Below, piece by piece: positions 21,354 through 33,007 of a DNA stretch of 64,000 nucleotides. The DNA comes from Takakia lepidozioides. Its lineage: Eukaryota > Streptophyta > Takakiopsida > Takakiales > Takakiaceae. A model generated the notes under the pieces. It did not search any database and was not told the origin of the DNA. It worked only from the letters and a program-made list of their open reading frames with translations. How positions within the stretch are numbered: position 1 is the stretch's first letter; each line of letters begins with the position of its first letter. The stretch is from assembly GCA_030704615.1 (NCBI GenBank), contig CM060733.1, positions 72,230,001 to 72,294,000 on the forward strand. Reading direction: 5' to 3'. Position numbers and translations under genes: made by a program.

Positions 21354-22189
21354 GTGAATGCTTGTTGGATTATAGAGAGTAGCAGATGCAATTGAGCATA
21401 GGAACTAGTGTGATAAGCTGAGTTGGGTGTTTCCTAGAATAAATCTAGGCTGTCATCGTCAGCTGCTAGCAGCAAGGCAAGGATGTATACTTGATTTGTG
21501 CAGAGGCATGGATAGCTGAAGAAGCAGGGATATAGTGTGGGTCTAGACTCAGGTGTTTCCGCCTTGGCAGGTTGCTCAGTGACCTTCCCTGATAGCTTTG
21601 GAGTATAGTGAGTGTCTCACAATGCAATGTTGGTTGGTGCATCTTTATGCAGGAACTTGGAAAACAAACAAATGTCATTTTTTGGAGCTTTAGGCTGAAC
21701 CCCTGTGCTGGGCTGCATTGTGCAGCTGGCCTCTGCCTCAGACTCAGACTCAGATCTTTGATCTTAGACTCAGACTCTTTGATGTCAGACTGAAGTGTAT
21801 TTGGGCAATGAAGCACTTATGTAATTTTGAATTATCGTTGCATCTGCTCATTCTATCTGTTGTTCTCGCCATGCTTAGTCAGTTCTTCATGTCATGAGCA
21901 GGTTGTTGCCGTGATGCTTTGGAATTGTGTTTAGATGTCTTTAGATCGTGATACTGACCACAAGCAACCTACGGTGAACTGTGGTATCCTCCACATTTAT
22001 GTGGAATGTCCTACAACATAGGCCGTAGTATTTCACACCCGCTATGGTCTTTTTCCAAATTTTGGGCTTACACTTCAATCATGTTGGGACCTATAACCGC
22101 GAAATTCGGCACTATTTTTCGGCGGAGACACCTATTACCGCGCAATACGTCGCCGATTTTTCTGCTTGCGGAACTTATAAAAAAATAAA
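21354..22189. other. region after the OSB-like exon
   Basis: Intron- or UTR-like sequence. It includes a short CAGACTCAGACT repeat around 21740-21785. No further exon is recognisable. Confidence 0.35.
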
Positions 22190-22420
22190 AATAAATATAT
22201 AAATAGAAAATAAATTGACCGCATAATTGACGGATGCTTGTTTTTTTAATTTAGAAAACTCATGCAATGCTGAGAAAATAGCCTGAGCTTAACGCGTCCA
22301 TCGGTTGGACGACGCTCCTTTCAAATATGAAAATAAAACGAAAATAACATAAATATTTCAAAAACTTCTGCGATGGGAGAATATAGGACCCGCGCACCAT
22401 GGTCGGAGGTCGATTCTTTT
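22190..22420. repeat. R250 repeat, fourth copy
   Basis: Contains GACCGCATAATTGACGG, CATGCAATGCTGAGAAAATA, GCGTCCATCGGTTGGACGAC and GGTCGGAGGTCGATT in the same order and orientation as the copies at 20.5-21.2 kb. Confidence 0.85.
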
Positions 22421-22815
22421 AACAATAAAATTTAAAAATAAAATAAAATATAAAATAAAGTGACTGCACAATTGACGGCCAATTCTTTTTCTCACAATGG
22501 ACAGTGAGTTCTTGGACAGCTTTGTTTCCAAACATTGAGTGGATGCTAACCAAGGTAAGATTGAAGGTTGGGTGCAGTCCGACACACCAACAAGTATTTG
22601 ACATTGTGTTTGTAAAGAATCATGGATCTGTGTACAAAGAACTCAAGGTAGAAAATAAATCATGGTACACTCGTGGAGTTGATGGATTGCTTGCTAATCG
22701 TTTCATCAGACACGTATTGGGTTTCATGCCAAAGCTGGTTGTATTGATTGTTCCTCAAGAAAACAATTTGATGATTTGATTTGATGATTTGATGATTGCG
22801 AGGGTTGCAAAGCGT
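22421..22815. other. unassigned region with one plus-strand ORF
   Basis: A frame at 22504-22779 reads TALFPNIEWMLTK up to a GTAAG donor-like site and onward to KVGCSPTHQQVFDIVFV. I do not recognise it. It could be a short exon or a transposon remnant. Confidence 0.25.
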
Positions 22816-22985
22816 CATTTGCAGCCAGAAGAACACCGACAATTTGTACGGCAATGTCCGGGCAGCGAAGATACAGAAGGTGAAGCATTGTGAGCGGTGA
22901 CGAGTTTTCAATGCTTGCATTAGAACCCCCAATCATTTTATCACTGTTCAGACGGATTCCATCATTTGAAGTATACTTGGCCCGA
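22816..22985. repeat. left arm of an inverted pair (partner 25325-25430)
   Basis: GCAGCCAGAAGAACACCGAC and AATCATTTTATCACTGTTCA are reverse complements of text at 25342-25361 and 25392-25419 respectively. The right arm lacks the middle ~60 bp. Confidence 0.8.
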
Positions 22986-23139
22986 TTGCCGATGTTATGT
23001 AGATGCTCGCGCACTGGAGACTGCCCGAAAATAGATTGCAACTTCAGAGATCGCATCCCTACCAGACGGGCAACGTCCATCACAACCTCTACAAGACCTC
23101 CAACCTCTACCAAGATGAAGCATTGTGAGCAGTGACGAG

Positions 23140-25240
23140 TTTTCAATAGCATGGGGAGATGTGAAGGGGGAGCGAACCCCTAGCCCCTCCCAGAACATGG
23201 GGATCAAAGTAGGGGGACCAGACACGTGGGGGGATGTAGTAGAGGGGGAGCTGACATGTGCGGAGAGAGTACTGGATATGACTTGCATGGCGATTCTGTG
23301 GTCAGGGAGGTGGTGACACGTGGGCAGCGAAGACAGGGGGAGCGACGGGGGGGGGGACCAGACAGTGGGGGAGCAAAAACTCAGGAGGGATTGGATGTTT
23401 GGGGGTTTGCAAGTGACGGATTCAGGGAGGGAGACAACTCATGAGAGGAAGGGGACCCTAAACTGCAGGGGCAGGGAACATGAGAAGAGACCATTGTGTA
23501 GGACGAGTAAAACACCATGCTAGGTCGAACAAGAAATCCCTATAAGTGCATGTATTATGAACTGGCCGGTATACAACCATCTTGGACTCCAACCTCCATC
23601 AATCCTATTCAGCTACTCCATACCCAACCATGTTTGATTCTGCAACACACAGATGTTCACATTTGAATCTAGCAAGGTAAGTAGTATGAAAAAACAAGCA
23701 TGAAGTTGAGGCTGAAAAAAAACAAACAACAAACAAGAAAGAGGCAAACAAGAAAAAACAACAAAAGAAGAAGAACAAGAAGAAGAAAACCCCCTGTACG
23801 CATTGTATGCAAGACGTGAGTCGCAAGAGAATCACAAACGCCGTAGAGCGCACACGATTGAGGCCCTGGCAGGTCATCCCAAGCCCATCGAAGCAGGAGC
23901 ACAAACAAGCACGACAGCTGGAAACCCTCCCTCGATCCAGATGGAGAACCCTACCTCCACGACGAAGTGAACAGCACATGCAGGTCCACGTGGTGCGATA
24001 CCCACCGTTGGAAATGGAAGGGATTGGGGGATCGGTCGAAGGGGGATCAAAGCAGGCAAGACCAGGGAGGGGGACCAGTGACCAAATTGGACGGGGGATC
24101 AAACGAGGGGGGGGGGGGAGGGCGGCGATGGCACGGGGATCGCGCCTCCAATGGGATGAGGGGATCGACGGCGGGGGGAGCGCCATGTGGCAGTGGGCGT
24201 GCCATGGGGCCTTCAAACCGGCCGTCGCCCATCCATTGCGCGGGAGGATGGCGGGGGGATGAGGGGCGGATGACCAGAACATCCATTGTTTTGAGGTTGG
24301 ATGGATGATCAGGGGATCGACGGTTCAGGGGAGCAGCACGTGGCGGGCAATTAGGGGTGGGGGATCACTGCGGGTCCGGAGTGGGGATCAAGCCAGGTCG
24401 GGGGGAGCGGCGACGTGTGGGGGATCGCGCCGTGGATGGGAAGAGGGGATCGGCAGCGGGGGGAGCGCCACGTGCCGTCCGATGGGTGGAGGGGGATCAG
24501 TCACCGCATTGGACGAGGATCAACGGAGAGGGGGGGGGCCGGCGACGTGTCGGGGAGATCGGGCTGTCGATGGGAAGAGGGGATCAACGGCGGGGGAGCG
24601 GGAGGGAGGATGGCGGGGGTATGAGGGGTGGATGACACACAACATCCACTGTTTGTCAGGTCAGATGGATGCGCAGGGGATCGACGGTCTAGGGGAGCTG
24701 CACGTGGCGGGCGATTGGGGTTGGGGGATCACTCCCGATCCGGAAGGGGGATCAAGGCGCGTCGGGGGAGCGGCGACATCTCGGGGGAGCGCGCCGCGGA
24801 TGGGAGGAGGGGATCGACGGCGGCAGGAGCGCCACGTGGCGATGGGCGCGTCATGGGACCTTCAACCGCCGTCATCCATTCAATTGAGGTTGGATGGATG
24901 GGAGGGGATCGACGGTTCGGGGTAGCGCCAGGTGGCTGGGGATGGGGGTGGGGGATCACTCCGGCACTGGAAGGGGGATCAACCCAGTGAGGGGATCCAC
25001 AGCGGGGGGCCGCCATGTGGCTGGAGATCGGGGGTGGGAGATGGGCGCCGCGCGGCCAGCGGTGGGGCGGGGGTCAGGGTCCCGGGCGGGCGAACGTGGG
25101 AGGCGCGGGGGGGGGGGTCAGGGGGCGCGGGGAGCAGCGGGCGGGCGGGGGCGGGGCAACGGGCGGAGGGGTGGGGATGATTTGACATGGGGCGTCCAAC
25201 TCGCCGACGAGGCTGCCGGAGCGGGGGTTCCCCGGCTGTA
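23140..25240. repeat. GGGGATC-rich array
   Basis: The plus strand is packed with GGGGGATC, GGGGGAGC and GCCACGTGGC words. A larger unit starting GATGGATG..GGGGATCGACGGT recurs at about 24297, 24663 and 24894. Open frames in this array are by-products of the skewed composition. Runs of four or more G occur every few tens of bases, so G-quadruplex potential is high. Confidence 0.8.
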
Positions 25241-25324
25241 CCTCGTGGGCCGTACCCGTCAGTGGGACCGCATAAAGAGAATGACAATGACCAAGATTTC
25301 ACTTTCTGCATCTTCGCGGCCTGA

Positions 25325-25430
25325 ACATTGCCCTACAAATTGTCGGTGTTCTTCTGGCTGCAGCGGGCTGAATATACTTCAAATGATGGAATGCGTTTAA
25401 ACAGTGATAAAATGATTGTGGGTTCTCCCA
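25325..25430. repeat. right arm of the inverted pair (partner 22816-22985)
   Basis: Reads GTCGGTGTTCTTCTGGCTGC then ACTTCAAATGATGGAATGCG and GTGATAAAATGATTGTGGG, the inverse of the left arm with an internal deletion. The arms bracket the G-rich array. Confidence 0.8.
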
Positions 25431-25711
25431 CTTTTGGTGCTGTTGACACGTGTCCATCGACTGATCCCCTGCTCCCCCACGTGCCCGCTCTCCTAGCTAC
25501 ACTGCACGTGCGGAATGTCTTCCTCGCGAAGCGACTCTTCGGTGGCGGCTCTTCGTTGTGGTTTATCAGCTGCTCTACTCATATCCTCTTTGCTGTCTAT
25601 GCTGTGTGTTTTCCTTTTGTTTGTTGCAATACGTGTGCTCTTCCTTGTTTTCTCTGGCTTCTGTTCCTTGCTTTTTATTTTTTGTATTTTGGCATCGTGT
25701 GCTCGTTGCCG

Positions 25712-28184
25712 ATGGCGAAGACTAGGCCTAAGGTTGTTCCCCCTGAGGATTGTATGTTGGTTTTTTGGCACAAGCCTAAGAAAGGGGACGAGGTTCCTTT
25801 CTGGTATACGCCAACTGAGTGGGAAGAGATGATAGTGGAGGCAGAGGCGGACCTCAGAGTTCATGATGGCGCGAAACAAAGGAATCCCTATAAGTGCAAG
25901 TTTTGTGGGCGGCCCATGAAGGATAAGGTTAGGTTGAATAGGCATGTCATTGATGGGGAGGGTTGTCCTTGGTTGAACATGGTGGATGGTTGGGACAAGG
26001 TTCAGTTGCCACTAAAACCCTGGCCCGCTGCCGAGTTCCCGAAGCAGGTTACTAATTTTGTGGAGAGGTTGAGGGGGTGTACAAACCCCGAAGCGCGGCG
26101 CGTACCAGGAGACGATGTGTCCCCTATTGATCGGCAGCAGCAGCCCAAAGGAGCAAGAAAACGGAAGCCTGATGCGCCTGCACCGTCACAAGTGCCTGCC
26201 CCTCACAAGAGGAGTAGTCGTAGTGGGTCCGACACCGATTTTGAGCGCACCAAACCAAAAAAGGGGGCAAAAAAGGTTAAGATTGTCACTACTTTACCCT
26301 CCGCCCGTGAGAGACAAGCCAAAGTGCGGCCTGAACTCGCTGCCACTTCGAGTAGAAAGCCAAAGAAAAAGTATCCCTACAGCCGTGAGCAGCCAGCAGC
26401 AGAAATGGGGGGGATCGGACATGGGGGGGATCCGTCTCAAAGTCAGGGGGGCCAGTCCAGAAAACAGCGAAGGCACGCAGATGTGGGGGAGCAGACTACA
26501 TAGGACGACGAGGGGAGTAGACTACTCATCAGGACGAGGGGGAGCAGCCTGGGAGCTCGGGGCCTCTTGCAGGGGATGGGGCCATGGACATCGACCACGA
26601 CACACCGCACCCGATCACTCTTGCTGGAACATTTATACTCCTGCAACATGGACTTCTCCCTTCCAATTTTGTTGACCAGAATGATGAAAGATTATGGGAT
26701 GCATTTGTGGGTTTCGCATGGAGTGGAGGGTTTGCAAAGCGAGTGGAGAGGGCTGAACGCCGCTGGAGAAGATGGCTTCTACAAGAACAGGTTTGCTTCA
26801 CCCCCCAATCTCTTTTTGAGTGTCCGGCCATCTGCTCCCCCCAATAGTTTCCCAGGATTGTCCCCGGTTTGTAAATGCTCATTCTGTGCTGCATTTTTGC
26901 CTGCAGATCAATGCTTCCGCGGGAGAAATTGAGGCTGTGCGGAAATCAGTGCAGGCATGGAGCACCTGCAAAGACGGCATTCCATGTGCTCTATCCATTG
27001 GGCTGGAGTTGGAAGATTTTGAGAGCTACCTTGTGGGAAAGATGAGTACTCCTATCGTAACACCCTCCTGTTTGGTGAATGCTGTTCCCCATCATGCCCG
27101 TCTCTTCCCCTTCATCTCTGCCCCCCCCCCCCCCCCCCCCCCGCCTCTGCTGCAAACAGGTCTGCTCGCCCCATATCAGGTCCCCCCATGTCATGTCCCC
27201 CTTGCACCGTTCCCCCCTCATCTGTAGATCTCCAGTTTGATATTGTTGAACTATTGCTGGAGGAGCAGGACGTTCGACGTCTGCTTCCTGGATTCCCTCT
27301 CCTAAGAACTGCCGAAGAATCTGATGCCATTGTCACATGGCTGAAACGTCAATGTCCAACCCGACTGCCTCCGGTCCCTGTTCCCCTCCAAGTTTTTTCT
27401 ACCATGGACCCTCGACCCCTATTTCACACTTGTATCCTTTGGCCGATTTAAGACACGGCATCTGCCCCAGTCATATCATGATGTTTTTTGCACCGCAGAT
27501 TGCTCACAAACTGCCCTACCATGGATTTGGACTCTTCTTGCATGGAGGTTGGCGGACGTTTGGGAATTTTTAGAATCAGGAGACTATGTTGAAGAAGTGC
27601 TCCTGGTAGAGGGTTAGCTTAGATATGGTACAATGCAGGACAAAATGCAGATCGTCGACTCCTGCCGAGCATTTCTTCGCATGGTGCGTGCCCGAGCGTT
27701 TCATGAATTTACAGCAACAGAAACTGCCCACTTCCAAGTTTTGTGGTGCAAGGGCAACGATGCCAAAGGGATACGACGTGCAGTGCGGGCCTGGGAGGAT
27801 CTATTGTTTAGGCGGGAGCACATTGATTTGGGACGCTACGTGCATCTTTTGAGTAAGTGCATGCTTTGCCTCTCCAATAGTCTGTCATTGTGAAGATCAG
27901 AATTGGAATAGATAAATGGGGGAGCAGACTTTACAGTCGGGGATCGGGGATCAGGGGATCACGGGTCAAAGCTAAATACAAGCGCTTGTCTTGTGATAGG
28001 TGAGGCTGAGGCAGCTGATGTTGGAGTTCAAAATGCCATGGAGGAGGTCTTACGAGCAAACAAGGTGTTGTTGGCGAGAAGACATGAACTATACGACCGA
28101 CGAGTGTCACCATATGCCCCTCACCTTTCCCACATCGACATGGACGCCTTCAATTCATCGCAGTTGTCCCACCATGCATCGTAG
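25712..28184 (+). CDS. multi-exon gene of unknown function with a C2HC/BED-like finger (gene A)
   Basis: The first frame (25712-26503) starts MAKTRPKVVPPEDCMLVFW and holds a finger-like CKFCGRPMKDKVRLNRH..C, then Lys-rich nuclear-type stretches. Possible downstream exons have good borders: 26584-26790 (DERLWDAFVGFAW), 26907-27045, 27228-about 27373 (DIVELLLEEQDVRRLLPGF), about 27499 onward, about 27640-27852 (CRAFLRMVRARAFHEF) and 28000-28184 ending SSQLSHHAS. The 27045/27228 and 27852/28000 junctions are in phase. The first frame ends in a stop before the second exon, so either an unseen splice or decay separates them. G-rich and C-homopolymer tracts lie in the introns. I do not recognise the family; a finger plus Lys-rich tail suggests DNA or chromatin binding, possibly transposon-encoded. 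Confidence 0.45.
27121..27142. repeat. C22 homopolymer
   Basis: A pure C run inside an apparent intron of gene A. Confidence 0.95.
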
Positions 28185-30281
28185 ATGGCGTCGCCAACAC
28201 CCTCACAGGTTGAAGACCTTCAAGCGCCTCATACAGAGACTTTTCAAGTGGAATCTCCGACGGCAGGTTTTTACACACCCATTGCGGAAGTTGATGTCAA
28301 TCCCATCCCTCTCATACTGTTCTGCCTCACAGTCTTCTTTAGACTCCCCAAGGGAATATTCTGCTGCCCTCGCTGTCTCTGCTGCCCCCGCCTCTTCTCC
28401 CTTCCTATCTCTGATCGCTCCCAAGGAGCGGCCCTCCTCTCTGCTACCCTCTCTGTCTCTGCTGCCCCATCATGTGATGTCCCCGCCGCTGCTCCCCTTC
28501 AAATCTGTGAACCCGCACTAGGTATTACCCTCCTCTCCGCCCCCCCCCTCTGTGTCTGCCGCCCTCTCTGCCACTCCTCCCCAACCATGTGATCCCCCGC
28601 CTCTGCACTTCTTCCATTATCTGCTCCCCAGAAGTGGCTACCCTCGTCTCACCGCATGCTATCCCATCGGACTCATCTCCCTCCTCGCATGAGTTTTCTT
28701 TTTGTGCTCCCCCTCATCTGGTACTGCTTTAGTGTGTATCACTGCTCCCTCCCTTTCTGGTCTCCCTTTAGCCTTGGCAGCCCCCACCTCTACTCCCGAG
28801 GTTTTGTCTGCTCCCCCAGATTTGTCTTCTACGAAGCATGCATCCGTGTGTGACCTGGTCCCCCCTGTCTGCCCCTGACTTCCACTCTTCTTCCCACATG
28901 TATCTACTCTCTCGCATGCTACTGTGACTCCCTCTAGTCCCCCCCTCAGTGCTCCATCACCCGAGGTGTCATCCCCCAACGTTGTTCCCGATGTCATGCC
29001 TGCTCCCCTCCATGTATATGCTCTGTCGCGGGCTGCTTTGTCTCTCTGTGGTCCTTCACTCTCTGCCCTTGTCCAATCACCTCTTTCAACTCATCCCGAG
29101 TCTGTGTGTACTTCCCACGTGGAGAGGGATGATGTGCCAAGAATGGTGGATCCAACTACCAAGTCCAACAGATTTGCAGCTGTTTCCAGTCCTCTGCCGA
29201 CGACACAGGTTGAGGTTATTTCAACGTTGGTGACCCCTCAACGCCAGTCATTGGCAGGGAACACCGAATTGGCAACGGAGGGGTTTGTTCCGCCTATGTC
29301 AGTTTTGCCAGGTGCACCCCCGTATCATGCACAGGCCATCCCGTTGTTATCCGCACTCGTAGATAGTCTGGTCTCCCCCACAGCAGAGCGCTTACTCCAG
29401 CCCCCTGGTACTGCTCCCATCGCTTCCACAGATCCTTGGAATATTGAATTGGGGGTCACCCCTGGCTCCACATTCACCACGGGTCCGCCTATGGTTTCTG
29501 CTCCAACCCCCCTGCACATGGGTTTGACCTCCTGCAAACCATCATCTGGCCCAGTAGCAGGTCGAACACGGCATAGGGTTGCTACAAAAACTTCGGGACG
29601 CCAATTGAACCTGCAGGGCATGGAGCAGGTGGATCAGAAAGAAACAAAGGATAAGGGGAAGGAGAAGGAACGCATGAAGGGCAAGGGGGAGCAGACTGGA
29701 GAGGGGATCGGCAAGGGGAAGCAAAGACCCCCGAAGGATGAGGGGGAACCGAAGCGTGCGCAAAAAATACGGGTGACGATGCGGGGGAGGGAGGAGAACC
29801 GTGCAGCTAATGGGGAAAGTAAAGCTATCACCAGAACAGGGAAGAAACGGAAGGCGAAATCTGGTCGGCCAGAAGTCACTAAGTAAGTGGGCCAGGGCTT
29901 CCCTCAATCCTCCTATTTTGCAGCTTTGACCGACTTTGATTTGATTTGGAGAATGGAAAGCATTAGTGGTGTCTGGCCTCAAACACATGTGCGTTCTGCA
30001 GGGGCCATTGGAGTTTGATGGTTTTTGATAAGTCCAAGTTTGCTCATCTGAACTCCATGACATCATTCAAATCCCATAGCCGACTTGCCTTTGAAACGCG
30101 TCTTCGCACTTTTAGAGCATACCTACACAAAGCCGAACCGGACTCGGTACTTTGGAATGAAATAATGGCATGGGAGTGGCTGGAACCTGAGGTGCCACAA
30201 CAACCAAGCGGCTGGGAGTGTGGCTACTTTGTAATGACTTTCATACAGAAATACTTGGAGACCAAAATCACAAAAAAATAG
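28185..30281 (+). CDS. Pro/Ser-rich, Lys-rich protein ending in a half Ulp1/C48 protease domain (gene B)
   Basis: ATG at 28185 directly follows gene A's stop. The first part is Pro/Ser/Thr-rich and not open in a single frame. From 28924 a 320-codon frame runs through a linker into a Lys-rich block (KDKGKEKERMKGKGEQ) ending VTK at a GTAAGT donor (29883). The last exon, 30002-30281, joins in phase to give VTKGHWSLMVF, then QQPSGWECGYFVM and a stop. GHW and the Q..GWECG block are the His and Gln/Cys motifs of C48 (Ulp1/SENP) SUMO-type proteases. The Asp position reads HLNSM, apparently Asn. The N-terminal half of the catalytic fold is absent, so this looks like a domain captured into a chimeric, probably transposon-borne, gene and is likely inactive as a protease. 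Confidence 0.55.
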
Positions 30282-30289
30282 GGGGCAAC

Positions 30290-31000
30290 TTTTACAGCAG
30301 ATTGGTTTACTGACATGTGAGTACGCAGTATCAAAGCATGATTTCTTTGTGGATGGATAGTGGATAATTGGGATGATGCAGATTTCCAGCGTAGACTGTC
30401 GCATGTGCATGCCTCGGATGTAGCTATTGTATCTCCATTCCCCACGAAAAAAAAAATGAAGCTTGTCCCTCTTTGTAATCCCTTTGTGCCTTCTTTGGCG
30501 TCCACTGTGCTGTGAAGGGGATGAAGGGGTGAGGGTGAGGGGGTGAGGGGATCCTTGAGGTGGATCAGACAACCAGGGATCAGGGGGTCAGGGGGACAGG
30601 GGATCAGGGGGCTCAGGTTCAGGGCGGATATGGGGATCGGGGGATCGGGGATCAGGGATCAGGGGGGCTCAGGTTCAGGGCAGTCGGGGGATGAGGGAAA
30701 ACAAGGATTGTATAAGGGTTAGTGGAGATCAGGAAGCAGGGGAACGGGCGGGAGAGATCAGGGAACCAGGGGAGTGGCCGGGCAAATGAGGGGATTAGGG
30801 AACCAGGGGAACGGGTGGGGACAACAGGGGATCAGAGAACCAGGGGAACAGGCCGGGAGATGAGGGGATCATGGCGGGAATGTCGGGAGCTTGACGGGAG
30901 ATAAGGGGATGAGGGGACCACGGGGTGAGGGGATGAGGGACGGCAGGTTTCGAATCGGGGGATCGGGGGATTACTAGTGAAAAGTCGCGTGTGAAGGGGC
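30290..31000. repeat. second GGGGATC-rich array downstream of gene B
   Basis: From 30510 the plus strand repeats GGGGATCAGGGG, GGGGGCTCAGGTTCAGGGC (twice) and GGGAACCAGGGGA. The style is the same as at 23.1-25.2 kb. The part before 30480 may be gene B's 3' UTR. Confidence 0.75.
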
Positions 31001-31128
31001 AAGTTCTGAAAGGCCATGTCCGTGTTTTGCACTATGAAAGGTCACGTCCTTGCATGTACGAGTGGTGCATAAGCATGCAACAAAAACTGAAAATAAACCC
31101 CAAAGCAAAATCTGAAATTTGCCCAACA

Positions 31129-31545
31129 ATGGCAGAGAGCCCAGAGTCGGAAGATGACCCAGAGCCCATAAACTTTCGCTTTAGTCCAAGACAATGTCAT
31201 TTGCTCTCTGAAAGGGACGATGATACTGAAGCATCGGTTTTATGGTGCACTGCCTTGCAAATGCAATGGTATCTTTTCAAATGGAGAATTTGAACTGGTG
31301 GCTTCACGTTGGAAGTGAATGTATAATGGTTATGAGACAGAATGGCTTTCAAAACCATACGGTGTCCCATATGTTATATACACTATGGGAATCCAAATGG
31401 TTCCCACCGAGGTCACCACAAATGTCTCTCATACCATTGTGAATCACACAAAACATCATGGGTCACCGAACACAAGGCGCTAGCTTCTATAATTGCCCCG
31501 CCGGATGACAGCCGCACTGCCTTGTTGAGAGAACTCTTTGGGTGA
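31129..31545 (+). pseudogene. unknown acidic and Cys/His-rich ORF (gene C)
   Basis: An ATG at 31129 opens MAESPESEDDPEPINFRF. The frame is broken by stops around 31293-31335, then resumes in the same phase at 31342 with AFKTIRCPICYIHYGNPNGS, HKCLSYHCESHK and ends LLRELFG. The spaced Cys and His residues (CPIC..H..H..C..HC..H) suggest a zinc-binding segment. I do not recognise the family. It lies between G-rich tracts and the MULE transposase fragment on the other strand. Confidence 0.35.
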
Positions 31546-31549
31546 TACA

Positions 31550-31900
31550 TGGGGGAGCATTGCACGGTGAAGGGGACCGGGCATATAAGTCCATTGCAAA
31601 GCGCCGCAGGGGATGGGGGATGAGGGGAGCAGTGAATGGGAAGGGATCACAGGGAGCTGAGCACAACCTCGGAAGCAGCGGTGTGAGGGGGCCAGCTGTG
31701 ATGAGAAGGGAGATGAAGGGGATTAGGGAACCTCTGCCATTCCAGGGGAGCAGAGGCCGAAGCACTACACGAAGAGGGGGATGATGGGAGGAGGGGAGTA
31801 GTGTGCTTGCAATGCAAAAAAGGTCCTGTGCCCCTGCTCTCCACTGATCCCCTGCTCCCACTGTCACAGTGAAAGATGCTATGCTCTCATGCTCCCGCTC
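31550..31900. other. G-rich spacer
   Basis: GGGGGAGC and GAGGGGAGCAG words continue here without a gene. The minus-strand frame through this interval is the intronic extension of the transposase fragment. Confidence 0.4.
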
Positions 31901-31918
31901 CCCGTCGATTCCACACAC

Positions 31919-32688
31919 CTTGTGTTTATTCGTTCCAAAGGTCGCATCACAAGAGACGATATGTTTGTCACCCATTTGGAACATTGTTTTTTTCTGTAAT
32001 TCTGTTTGAATGCCAATGGCAAATTTGAGGTCGACATTGCCGCGTCGTGTTCCTCTAGCAGGGGGCATCGGGCGTGTCCTCTTGATAGAAGAAAACACTC
32101 TGGGGCTGGCCTCCTTCCACATCTTCAGACTGGTCCCCTCGTCCTTATGTCGCTTGAAAGTCGCACATGCCAGTTTGTCCATGATGTTTCTAATGTCATG
32201 CTCGAGCACAACATCATCACGACACCACTTCTCTCCATTGACTTGCTGTCAAATACCTGTTGTTCATGTTGGGCCATGATTTCAGCAGGCGACAACCCAA
32301 CACGTATGCTATCCGTTATCCACATCTTAACCTCTTCACTAAGGTGAGGTGCGTGCGCGAAACAGGTGTTACTTGAAGTCGGGTCAATGTGGCCATGGCA
32401 GACCTTGTCACATCCATCAACATGGTTTTTGTTGTAGTATGTTATGACAGCAAGAGAAGGATCCAGGTAGCATCGTCCAATCCTAAACTGACAGAGGCAA
32501 CCCCTCTTGATGGACTCTCCCTGAACGACTTTCTTCCGTCTCGGCCCTTTGTGGTTGTTGTACGAAGGCGATGAAGCATCCAACACATACCCTCTCCTGC
32601 CGTTCCTTCTCTTCAAAGAATGTTTATTGACAGGTATTACATTTGTGCGCTTGTCCTCAGGTCCATAAGAACAATGGAACCTGAACAA
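31919..32688 (-). pseudogene. MULE/FAR1-type transposase, N-terminal part
   Basis: From 32688 the minus strand encodes MFRFHCSYGPEDKRTN, a KRGCLCQFRIGRCYLDPS finger-like segment, and MWITDSIRVGLSPAEIM. A frameshift near 32220 leads to KWCRDDVVLEHDIRNIMDKL, DLKFAIGIQTELQKK and IVSCDATFGTNKHK, then a GT donor at 31918. The last block matches the D-A-T-F-G-T-N motif holding the first catalytic Asp of Mutator-like transposases. The rest of the DDE domain and the SWIM finger are missing. It is antisense to gene C and tail-to-tail with gene B. Confidence 0.7.
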
Positions 32689-32689
32689 T

Positions 32690-33007
32690 GATGAGAACTA
32701 TGTCGGCGGAGTGGAATACTCGGAGCAAGAGAGCATAGCATTTTGACACAATAGAAGAGCAAACAATGCAAACAAGCAGCATCCATTACAAAGAACACAT
32801 AGAGACCATCCAGAAACCACAAAGGTGAAGGCAGACTTTATCACACAACAGCAACTATTGGCCCTTGGAGCTAAGAGCTCGCCCTCCTCATGCTTTCCCT
32901 TTTTAGGCACCGTTCTGTTGAAGTGAGTGGACGCCTCTGCCCTTTCTTCCTCCCCTCTCACAAAATCGTCGATCCTGCTCCAAAGAATGATCGCAACATC
33001 CGTATAT
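32690..33007. other. flank of the transposase gene
   Basis: Presumed 5' side of the minus-strand transposase. The frame at 33060-32698 has no family signal. Nothing else seen. Confidence 0.3.

Noticed and set aside
21466-21816. 116-codon minus-strand ORF
   Set aside because: Overlaps simple CAGACT repeats and shows no domain; composition is not coding-like.
22504-22779. Plus-strand ORF after repeat R250 as the next exon of the OSB-like gene
   Set aside because: Its sequence (TALFPNIEWMLTK) does not contain the PDFKHK continuation expected, and no in-phase acceptor links it to 21353.
23807-25400. Long overlapping frames on both strands in the GGGGATC array
   Set aside because: All are Gly/Arg- or Pro-rich by composition and follow the tandem DNA repeat, not a protein repeat.
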